Below, piece after piece: positions 18,000 through 24,510 of a stretch of DNA of 64,000 bases. The stretch is from positions 186,001 through 250,000 of the forward strand of contig CAMXIK010000001.1 of NCBI GenBank assembly GCA_947243855.1, in the 5' to 3' direction. Source of the DNA: an uncultured Lachnospiraceae bacterium. Lineage in GTDB: Bacteria; Bacillota; Clostridia; Lachnospirales; Lachnospiraceae. The translations under genes were made by a program, and so were the position numbers. The notes beneath the pieces were generated by a model. That model ran no database searches, had not been told where the DNA came from, and was given only the letters and a program-made list of their open reading frames with translations. Each line of letters begins with the position of its first letter. Within the stretch, counting starts at the first letter, position 1.

Positions 18000-18045
18000 G
18001 GATTTTATCTAAAATCCGTCTTTCTGCGGAGCCTTCTCCGTAAAA
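18000..18045 (+). other. Tandem hairpins upstream of the Rpn-type gene
   Basis: ACGGATTTTA-TC-TAAAATCCGT is a perfect 10-bp inverted repeat just after position 17998, followed by CTTTCTG and a second small stem CGGAG...CTCCG. They sit in the 273-base gap between marR and the Rpn-type gene. They could be a terminator, a leader structure or part of a mobile-element end. No further gene is visible in this gap. Confidence 0.45.
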
Positions 18046-18086
18046 CTCCTTGCTTACAACTAAATAACCGCAGGGAGGAGAATCGA

Positions 18087-18983
18087 ATGATGGAAACCTC
18101 TCTGCCAACTATGGGAAAGAGAGGAAACAGGATGAATTATGACACAAATGAACAGATTAATCTGAGTGATTTTGCTTTGTTTTTGTCGGTTATGAAGGTG
18201 AAAGCGGCATATGAAGACGTGCTCAGTATTATCTTGGATGAACCAAATTTAAAACTCAAGGAAGTTAAGGTAGAACAGGTGATTTTGAATAAATCCGGGA
18301 AACGGGCAATCCGTCTGGACGCATGGGCTTTGGATGAGGATGACAGGCAGTTTGACGTGGAGATGCAGAATGACTCGAAAAAAGATGATATCCGTAAGCG
18401 TTCCCGATTTTATCAAAGTATGTTAGACACGCCCATTTTGAAGTCGGGGAAGAAAACCCAGTATAGGAATCTACCGTCGACAGTGATTATTTTTATTACG
18501 CAGGAGGATATATTCGGAAAAAACTTAGCGATGTATACATTTACGGAGCAGTGCGAGGAAGTCCCAGAGCTGGCATTGGAGGATGGAACTAGTAAGATTT
18601 TTTTAAATATGACTAGCAAGAATGGCCGTGCGGAGCTAGTTAGTCTGCTACAATATATGAAGTATACCACGTTAGAGAATGAGGATGTTACGGAAAAAGA
18701 TCACCGAATTTTGGATTTGGATCAGATAGTAAGAGAGGTCAAGCAATCAGAAGAATGGGAGGTAGAGAGGATGAGTATTCTGGGGATTGGTTTAGAACGA
18801 GGAATGGAGCAGGGACGCCTTAGAATGATGATAAGAAGTATAGAATTAAGTATGAAAAATTTTCATGTCAATTTGCAGGAAGCTTGCGAGGGTCTCGAAA
18901 TATCTGTGGAAGAGTATGAAGATGCGAAACGGAAGATTGCCCGTTGGGATGAAGAAAATGAAAATCAGAACCGTCACAGTTGA
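18087..18983 (+). CDS. Rpn-family PD-(D/E)XK recombination-promoting nuclease
   Basis: A 298-residue protein of the Rpn/transposase_31-like family, whose members cut DNA and promote RecA-independent recombination. The nuclease core is visible: FALFLSVMKVKAAYEDVLSIILDEPNLKLKEVKV, then RLDAWALDEDDRQFDVEMQN, which supplies the D...ExQ active-site residues, and KRSRFYQSMLD. The C-terminal part is helical, ending in EEYEDAKRKIARWDEENE. GGGAGGAG lies 7 bases before the ATG. An internal ATG (18132) with its own AGAGG is an alternative start. Base composition looks more AT-rich than the neighbours, in keeping with horizontal acquisition. The stop overlaps the next gene. Confidence 0.85.
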   Translation: MMETSLPTMGKRGNRMNYDTNEQINLSDFALFLSVMKVKAAYEDVLSIILDEPNLKLKEVKVEQVILNKSGKRAIRLDAWALDEDDRQFDVEMQNDSKKDDIRKRSRFYQSMLDTPILKSGKKTQYRNLPSTVIIFITQEDIFGKNLAMYTFTEQCEEVPELALEDGTSKIFLNMTSKNGRAELVSLLQYMKYTTLENEDVTEKDHRILDLDQIVREVKQSEEWEVERMSILGIGLERGMEQGRLRMMIRSIELSMKNFHVNLQEACEGLEISVEEYEDAKRKIARWDEENENQNRHS

Positions 18984-19524
18984 CGACGCCAAGGAACTTC
19001 TGGCAATTTATGCGCCCTACGTCAGGAAAACCGCGATTACGTTTGAATATGAAGTTCCCACGTTGGAAGAATTTAAGAAGAGAATCGAGAATACTCTGAA
19101 AAACTATCCGTACCTTGTGGCAGAAGCGGACGGAGAGCTTTTGGGTTATGCCTATACGAGCGCTTTTCATGAGAGAGCCGCCTATGACTGGGCAGCCGAG
19201 GTCTCCATTTATGTGAGGAAGGACAGGAAAGGATGCGGGATTGGCGGCAGGCTTTATACCGTGCTGGAAGACATTTCCCGCACCCAGCATATTCTCAATC
19301 TGAACGCCTGTATCGCATATCCTGAATTAGAGGACGCATATCTGACGAAAGACAGCGTCCGGTTTCACGAGCATTTGGGGTATTGCATGGTCGGGGAGTT
19401 CCATAAATGTGGCTATAAGTTCGGAAGATGGTACGATATGGTCTGGATGGAGAAAATGATCGGCGCGCATACGGATCAGCCGGAGCCTGTGATTGCATTT
19501 TCGAAGTTGCGGGAGGATTGGTAA
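18958..19524 (+). CDS. GNAT N-acetyltransferase (phosphinothricin acetyltransferase-like)
   Basis: Acetyl-CoA-dependent N-acetyltransferase, 188 residues from ATG 18958 (MKIRTVTVDDAKELLAIYAPYV). ATG 18949 is also possible; the track start at 18865 is inside the Rpn-type gene. Acetyl-CoA-binding motif A is VSIYVRKDRKGCGIGGRLYTVLED. The C-terminal FHEHLGYCMVGEFHKCGYKFGRWYDMVWMEK is characteristic of the PAT/MnaT branch, which acetylates phosphinothricin or methionine analogues. The natural substrate is unknown. It overlaps the upstream gene by 26 bases, suggesting translational coupling. Confidence 0.88.
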   Translation: MKIRTVTVDDAKELLAIYAPYVRKTAITFEYEVPTLEEFKKRIENTLKNYPYLVAEADGELLGYAYTSAFHERAAYDWAAEVSIYVRKDRKGCGIGGRLYTVLEDISRTQHILNLNACIAYPELEDAYLTKDSVRFHEHLGYCMVGEFHKCGYKFGRWYDMVWMEKMIGAHTDQPEPVIAFSKLREDW

Positions 19525-19535
19525 GGCAGTATAAT
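19507..19535 (+). promoter_or_regulatory. pyrKD promoter
   Basis: TTGCGG (19507-19512), 17 bases, TATAAT (19530-19535). It overlaps the end of the acetyltransferase gene and lies 55 bases before pyrK, so pyrK-pyrD can be expressed separately from the upstream genes. Confidence 0.6.
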
Positions 19536-19590
19536 AGAGAAAACGGTAAAAAGATACGCTGGAAAGGCAGCTTACAGAAAGGAATCGTAC

Positions 19591-20367
19591 ATGACCCGAA
19601 AGAAAAAAGTAACGGCAACAGTAATCTCCCAAAAACAGATCGCAGAGCAGATCTATGATCTCTGGCTGGAAACGAAGCTGGCAAAGAACGCTCATCCGGG
19701 GCAGTTTGTTGGCGTATATCCGCATGGCGAGAGTATGCTTTTACCCCGGCCGATCAGTATCTGCGAGGCGGACAAGGCGAGGAACAGACTGCGGTTGGTG
19801 TACCGCGTGGCTGGAAAGGGAACGGCGGAGTTTGCGGCCTGCAAGGCGGGCGATCAGTTGGAGATTCTGGGCGTGCTGGGGAATGGATTCCCCGTTGATA
19901 AGGCCAAAGGAAAACGGGTCTTTCTGATGGGCGGCGGGATTGGGATTCCGCCGATGCTGGAGCTGGCCAAGGCGATGGACGACAAGAAGCAGATTTTGCT
20001 CGGTTATCGGAACAAGGATCTTTTTTTGGAAGAGGATCTGGCAAAGTACGGAGACGTCTATGTGGCGACCGAGGATGGCAGCGTGGGGACAAAGGGCAAT
20101 GTGATGGATATCATCAGGGCCTATTCGCTCCATGCGGATATGATTATGGCCTGCGGGCCTATGCCTATGCTTCGCGCCATCAAACAATACGCGGCGGAGA
20201 AGGGGATCGAGGCTTATATTTCCCTTGAGGAACGGATGGCCTGCGGGGTGGGCGCATGTCTCGGATGCGTATGCAGAACCACAGAAAAAGACGCGCATTC
20301 CCATGTAAACAACGCGCGTATTTGTACGGAAGGCCCGGTTTTTGAGGCGAGGGAGGTAGACATATGA
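19591..20367 (+). CDS. pyrK: Dihydroorotate dehydrogenase B electron-transfer subunit
   Basis: Iron-sulfur flavoprotein that passes electrons from PyrD to NAD. It has 258 residues: a ferredoxin-reductase-type FAD domain (GQFVGVYPHGESMLLPRPISICEA, with the RPISI motif), an NAD-binding domain (VFLMGGGIGIPPMLELAKAM, IMACGPMPMLRAI) and a C-terminal [2Fe-2S] motif CGVGACLGCVCRT...ICTEGPVF with all four cysteines. AAAGGA precedes the ATG. It overlaps pyrD by 4 bases (ATGA), so the two subunits are translationally coupled. Confidence 0.96.
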   Translation: MTRKKKVTATVISQKQIAEQIYDLWLETKLAKNAHPGQFVGVYPHGESMLLPRPISICEADKARNRLRLVYRVAGKGTAEFAACKAGDQLEILGVLGNGFPVDKAKGKRVFLMGGGIGIPPMLELAKAMDDKKQILLGYRNKDLFLEEDLAKYGDVYVATEDGSVGTKGNVMDIIRAYSLHADMIMACGPMPMLRAIKQYAAEKGIEAYISLEERMACGVGACLGCVCRTTEKDAHSHVNNARICTEGPVFEAREVDI

Positions 20368-21266
20368 ATACAGAAGTGAAAATTGCAGGAGTCACCTTTA
20401 AAAACCCGGTCATGGCGGCGTCCGGCACCTTTGGCTCCGGTATGGAATACGGCGATTTTGTGGATCTGAACAGATTGGGAGCCGTGGTGACAAAAGGGGT
20501 TGCCAATGTGCCGTGGGAGGGCAATCCGACGCCCCGCGTGGCGGAGGTGTACGGCGGCATGTTAAACGCCATCGGCCTGCAGAATCCGGGCATCGATGTT
20601 TTTATGGAGAGAGATCTTGCTTTCCTGCAAAAATATGACACAAATGTCATAGTTAATGTATGCGGAAAAACAGTGGAGGATTATCTGGAAGTGGTGGAAC
20701 GGCTTGCTGACACATCTGCCGCCATGCTGGAAATCAATGTGTCCTGTCCCAATGTGAAAGAGGGAGCGATCGCTTTCGGGCAGAAAGCGGATTCCCTTTA
20801 CAATATCACATCCCAGATTAAGAAAAAGGCAAAACAGCCGGTGATTATGAAACTCAGTCCGAATGTGACGGATATTACCGAGATGGCGAGGGCGGCGGAG
20901 GCGGCGGGAGCGGACGCGCTTTCCATGATTAACACGATCACGGGCATGAAGATTGACATTCACAGAAAAAAATTTGTGCTGGCAAACAAGACGGGCGGTA
21001 TGTCCGGCCCTGCGGTCAAGCCAGTGGCTGTGCGCATGGTGTACCAGACGGCGCAGGCGGTGAAGATTCCGATTATTGGCATGGGCGGAATCGCCAGCGG
21101 GGAGGATGCGGTCGAATTTTTGCTTGCGGGAGCTACCGCCGTAGCTGTGGGCGCGATGAACTTTGTCAATCCTTGTGCAACGGTGGAGGTTTTGGAAGGG
21201 ATTGAAGCCTACATGAGACAGTACGGAATTGAACATGTAACAGAATTGATCGGAGCCGTAGAGTAA
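20364..21266 (+). CDS. pyrD: Dihydroorotate dehydrogenase B catalytic subunit (class 1B)
   Basis: FMN enzyme oxidising dihydroorotate to orotate in pyrimidine synthesis, 300 residues. Motifs: NPVMAASGTFGSGMEYGD near the N-terminus, GLQNPGID, the active-site block INVSCPNVKEGAIAFG with the catalytic cysteine of class 1B enzymes, VIMKLSPNVTDI, and the FMN phosphate site IIGMGGIASGEDAVEFLLAGATAVAVG. It pairs with pyrK immediately upstream. A terminator hairpin spans its stop codon. Confidence 0.97.
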   Translation: MNTEVKIAGVTFKNPVMAASGTFGSGMEYGDFVDLNRLGAVVTKGVANVPWEGNPTPRVAEVYGGMLNAIGLQNPGIDVFMERDLAFLQKYDTNVIVNVCGKTVEDYLEVVERLADTSAAMLEINVSCPNVKEGAIAFGQKADSLYNITSQIKKKAKQPVIMKLSPNVTDITEMARAAEAAGADALSMINTITGMKIDIHRKKFVLANKTGGMSGPAVKPVAVRMVYQTAQAVKIPIIGMGGIASGEDAVEFLLAGATAVAVGAMNFVNPCATVEVLEGIEAYMRQYGIEHVTELIGAVE

Positions 21267-21285
21267 GCGGCTCCGATTAGTTTTT
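21249..21285 (+). terminator. pyrD terminator overlapping the stop codon
   Basis: ATCGGAGCCG (21249-21258) and CGGCTCCGAT (21268-21277) form a perfect 10-bp stem around a loop containing the pyrD stop codon. TAGTTTTT follows. It may also slow transcription coming from the convergent CotH operon. Confidence 0.8.
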
Positions 21286-21310
21286 AGGGATATGGCATAA
21301 ATGCTTCCGA

Positions 21311-21985
21311 TCAACTTTTGACGGGCGCGTCATGATAGAGAAGGGAAGCGGTTGATACAAGGTCGATTTCTGATAATTTGTCGACTAGCTCGTTCGCTTT
21401 CTGGCTTCTGATTTCTATAATAAGATCCATGCCCGATTGTCTTACATTTTTGGAATCAATTTTATAGCGCGGCGAATACTGGCGAATGACAGCCAGAATG
21501 TCGGCCTCCGCACTTTTATCCTGCGCATTGATAATGACAAGATAGGGACTGGTTCTGATGGGGATCACTTGCAGAAGCAGGATTCCCATGGTGCACACAA
21601 GCGCGACTAAAATAGCCAATTCATAAAGGTTTGCGCCGCAGATAATTCCAGTGCTGATGGACCAGAACAGGAACAGCAAATCCATAGGTTCTTTGATGGC
21701 GGTTCGGAAACGGACGATGGATAATGCGCCGACCATGCCGAGGGAAATAATCAGATTGGCCTGCATGGCCAGAATGATTCCCGTTACGACGACAGAAACC
21801 ATGGCCATGGACACACTGAAGCTTTTGTCATAAAAGGTTGTCCGGCTGATAAACCGGTATACAAAATAGATGTAAACTGCGAAGAGAAAACAGACGCCCA
21901 AGGATATGACAGCGTTTGTGGTCGAAAATCCGGGTGTGGAAAAAGCCTCTAAAACTGAATTTTTAATGATGTCGTTAAATCCCAT
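21311..21985 (-). CDS. DUF4956 membrane protein
   Basis: This 224-residue integral membrane protein has about four helices in the first 140 residues (AVISLGVCFLFAVYIYFVYRFI; MVSVVVTGIILAMQANLIISLGMVGALSIVRF; LFLFWSISTGIICGANLYELAILVALVCTMGILLL). A cytosolic ferredoxin-like tail follows (LAVIRQYSPRYKIDSKNVRQSGMDLIIEIRS). The conserved GMVGALSIVRFRTAIKEPMDLLFLFWSISTGI block is the DUF4956 hallmark. Its function is not established. AAAGGAGA precedes the ATG and it overlaps the VTC gene by 11 bases. It is the last gene of a coupled CotH-CotH-VTC-DUF4956 operon, which implies a shared process. Confidence 0.9.
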   Translation of the reverse strand: MGFNDIIKNSVLEAFSTPGFSTTNAVISLGVCFLFAVYIYFVYRFISRTTFYDKSFSVSMAMVSVVVTGIILAMQANLIISLGMVGALSIVRFRTAIKEPMDLLFLFWSISTGIICGANLYELAILVALVCTMGILLLQVIPIRTSPYLVIINAQDKSAEADILAVIRQYSPRYKIDSKNVRQSGMDLIIEIRSQKANELVDKLSEIDLVSTASLLYHDAPVKS

Positions 21986-22691
21986 AAGAAATCTCCTTTC
22001 GGCCGATGGCGGCCCTTGTCAGATAGTATTTGGAAAAGGACTGTCTTTGCAGCCGCGCTAAATCCAACGCCTGCAAAAGATAGTGCGGCAGCAGCTCGTC
22101 ATACTTCACTTCCAGAATATGATGCGACTGCGGCATGACCGGAACCGTAAACAGGTCGGAGTCAAACAAACGGTCTGTCTGCGCGCTGCCGGCAACATTC
22201 CGGTCGAAGGTAACACGAACATTTCCCGTCGTTTCCGTAAAAGCGAAGCGCTCATATTCCACGATGCATTTCGGTGAAAAGCCTTTGCGTAATATCCCCA
22301 GAATCAGTTCTTCCAATAAACTGCCTTTTTCGCTTTGCGTCTGGATGTCGTGCAGGCTGTCGAGGCGGCAGGTCAGAAGAGCTTGGTACTCCTCAAAGGT
22401 TAAGGGCTGCGTCGTTTTCTTGGTCATGTCGGCGTATTTCGTCTTTTTTTCCAGACGGATAAAATTGGGGTTATTGTCATAGATTCTGATTCGGTATTTT
22501 TCCCGGAAGGGAACCCCGTTTTCCTTTTCCGCCATACAGGAATCGTACAGGTCGTCGAAGTAAAGACTTCGGATCAGGTATCCGCCCGCGCCCTGATGAC
22601 GGTCGGGCTGCATAAGCGGCGATAGCCTGTAGTACAACCGCTGGAAATCGTAATCGGGCAGCTCAAATTTTAGTTCATTTCTGTATTCCAT
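21975..22691 (-). CDS. VTC-domain polyphosphate polymerase
   Basis: A 238-residue protein consisting of the VTC tunnel domain alone, which in eukaryotes polymerises polyphosphate from ATP. Tunnel-lining charged motifs are present: YRNELKFEL at the N-terminus, YLIRSLYFDD, FREKYRIRIYDNNPNFIRLEKKTK (Arg/Lys rows for phosphate binding) and ILEVKYDELLP near the C-terminus, supplying the metal-type Glu. There is no SPX or membrane domain, as is usual for bacterial members. It overlaps the CotH gene upstream by 17 bases and DUF4956 downstream by 11, so translation is coupled. Polyphosphate synthesis is a family-based prediction. Confidence 0.9.
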   Translation of the reverse strand: MEYRNELKFELPDYDFQRLYYRLSPLMQPDRHQGAGGYLIRSLYFDDLYDSCMAEKENGVPFREKYRIRIYDNNPNFIRLEKKTKYADMTKKTTQPLTFEEYQALLTCRLDSLHDIQTQSEKGSLLEELILGILRKGFSPKCIVEYERFAFTETTGNVRVTFDRNVAGSAQTDRLFDSDLFTVPVMPQSHHILEVKYDELLPHYLLQALDLARLQRQSFSKYYLTRAAIGRKEISYGI

Positions 22692-24408
22692 TTTGCGCTA
22701 ACCACTCCTCTCCCATACTGTTTTCCAAGAAATTCCAGACAACATCGTACCTTTCGGCAAAGAATGTCCGCATGTTAGTTACATATTGCTCAAATTCATC
22801 GGATTTATCGTCCATGTAAAACCGCATGTTGCTGGCCGCAAGGGGTTCTCTCATAGTCTGCACATATTGATCGATAAATAAATTGCATGTTTCGGGTGCA
22901 AAAACATCCTTTCCGATATACAGGAGCCGCTCGGTAAATTGGCGGCGGAATTCTTCGTTTTGATATAATGAACTGAAAATGCGGTCCTCTTCTAAGACAC
23001 GGGAAAGACTGTCATCGGATAGAACCATCTCTGAGGAATTGATATCAAACAGCATCCAGCGCCACTTGCCGTCACCGTAGCGGGAACCGTCGTTTGCCCG
23101 TGTCCGCCATAGGGCGAAGTTGCTTCCGGGCCAGTCATACCATCCGCCGATATAGATGTGGAGGGCGTAATAGTCGATAAAGCTGTCTATGTCGATGAGT
23201 TCTCTGGCTTGATGATAGGCTTCGGGATCAGACATATCATGATCGTACATAAAGAAGCGCATTTCATCAAATGCTTGGAAATCTTCCTCCAGTCCGGCGG
23301 CCAAATCATAGTTTTTAATCATAATGACGTTACTATTTGCGACTTGATAATGGTCGTGGATATAATCGGCATTATAATCTTCCGTAATATAATACATGCC
23401 CCAGTATTCTCCGTCGAGAAACATGGCGCAGGGAATAAAGTCCATGGTAGCAAAATGCAGATCCTGCGCCATCGTATTTACAAGATAATCTTTCAATTTG
23501 AAACAATTATCGTCGCCGCCTGCGAACAAGACAATTTTATGAGGGAAGCTATCTGTTTGAAAAATATTCGCATCAAAAGAATTACTGCCGCCGTAAATAT
23601 CTCTGGCGTAGCAGCTAATACTCCTTGGAAGCTGCCCGCGCGTGGCGCCGCCTTTAATGCGGATACCGCATTTTTCGGAGAGAACGGCATTTTGATGATT
23701 GTCAAAGATCGTAAGATCGGCTTCCCGCTCCCAATCGATTCCGTAGTTAAAGAAGTTTGCCGGCCAATACCGCCATTGGAAGCTGTACCAGAGATCGTCT
23801 CTGGTGATATCTCCTTTTAGGCATTCTGCAAAGGTATTGCCGAGAACATAAATACCGATATCGTCGTCAAAAAGGTTTTCGGGAGACGTCACGATTGAGG
23901 CGGTATAAATATCCTGATAGCTGCGCCGATCCTGAAAACCGACAAAATAAGTGCCAGTGATGGAATCAAGACAATTACCATCGGGGTCAAACAAGGAAGC
24001 GCGTATAATGGTGCATTTATCCACAAGATACGCGGGCGCCGTATAACCAATATAAGGGAAAGCGGTTGAATATTGGTCGATGAGATCTTGTTGAAGCCCA
24101 GCCGATGTATCGGTTCTTGCGGAATAAACATTCGGGTGATTTGACGCGTCTTCTATATATAACGGGCTCTCCTTGTCAAATACAAGGTCATTCACGGTCG
24201 GTTCCCTGCCATCCAAAGTATAGTGTATGGTATTTTTTCCGCCGCCATAAATGGAGAGGTAAAACGGGGCATCGTAGTATCCCGGTTCGCTGGAAAATGT
24301 CAGTTGATTTCCGTAAAAAAATTTAAAAAGGGGGAAAACTGCTAGTACCGCCATAATTATGATTACAATGGATAAAGACTGTTTGGTATAGGTACTAATT
24401 AGAATCAC
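22675..24408 (-). CDS. Membrane-anchored CotH-type kinase, copy 2
   Basis: This 577-residue protein has one N-terminal membrane helix (about 8-28), then an extracytoplasmic CHB_HEX-type domain (EPGYYDAPFYLSIYGGGKNTIHYTLDGREPTVND) and a CotH protein-kinase-like domain. CotH blocks: GIRIKGGATRGQLPRSISCYARDIYG, FLDGEYWGMYYITEDYNADYIHDHY, DIDSFIDYYALHIYIGGWYDWPGSNFALWRT and WRWMLFDINSSEM. CotH of Bacillus phosphorylates spore-coat proteins; here the enzyme faces outside a membrane and the substrate is unknown. The lysine often seen at the QKSF position is Arg (LPRSI). The annotated GTG is too close to its GGGAG; an AUU at 24399 is better spaced. Copy 1 lies upstream. Confidence 0.86.
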   Translation of the reverse strand: MILISTYTKQSLSIVIIIMAVLAVFPLFKFFYGNQLTFSSEPGYYDAPFYLSIYGGGKNTIHYTLDGREPTVNDLVFDKESPLYIEDASNHPNVYSARTDTSAGLQQDLIDQYSTAFPYIGYTAPAYLVDKCTIIRASLFDPDGNCLDSITGTYFVGFQDRRSYQDIYTASIVTSPENLFDDDIGIYVLGNTFAECLKGDITRDDLWYSFQWRYWPANFFNYGIDWEREADLTIFDNHQNAVLSEKCGIRIKGGATRGQLPRSISCYARDIYGGSNSFDANIFQTDSFPHKIVLFAGGDDNCFKLKDYLVNTMAQDLHFATMDFIPCAMFLDGEYWGMYYITEDYNADYIHDHYQVANSNVIMIKNYDLAAGLEEDFQAFDEMRFFMYDHDMSDPEAYHQARELIDIDSFIDYYALHIYIGGWYDWPGSNFALWRTRANDGSRYGDGKWRWMLFDINSSEMVLSDDSLSRVLEEDRIFSSLYQNEEFRRQFTERLLYIGKDVFAPETCNLFIDQYVQTMREPLAASNMRFYMDDKSDEFEQYVTNMRTFFAERYDVVWNFLENSMGEEWLAQNGIQK

Positions 24409-24419
24409 TCCCTTTTTTG

Positions 24420-24471
24420 CATAATACGGTATAGGCGGTTTAACGCTTTTTCTCCTATAGCTTGTATTATG
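24420..24471 (-). other. Leader hairpin before CotH copy 2
   Basis: CATAATAC/GTATTATG and TATAGG/CCTATA (24420-24435 with 24454-24471) form an interrupted 14-bp stem. On the minus strand it ends directly before the purine-rich ribosome site of the second CotH gene. It lacks a downstream T-run on that strand, so it is more likely an RNA stabiliser or translation-control stem than a terminator. Confidence 0.5.
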
Positions 24472-24510
24472 ATACCATACAGATTTCAGCGTTTCAATGA
24501 ATTTACTTTT

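Noticed and set aside
20562-21314. Minus-strand ORF of 250 residues
   Set aside because: Antisense to pyrD, His/Arg-rich, no family resemblance.
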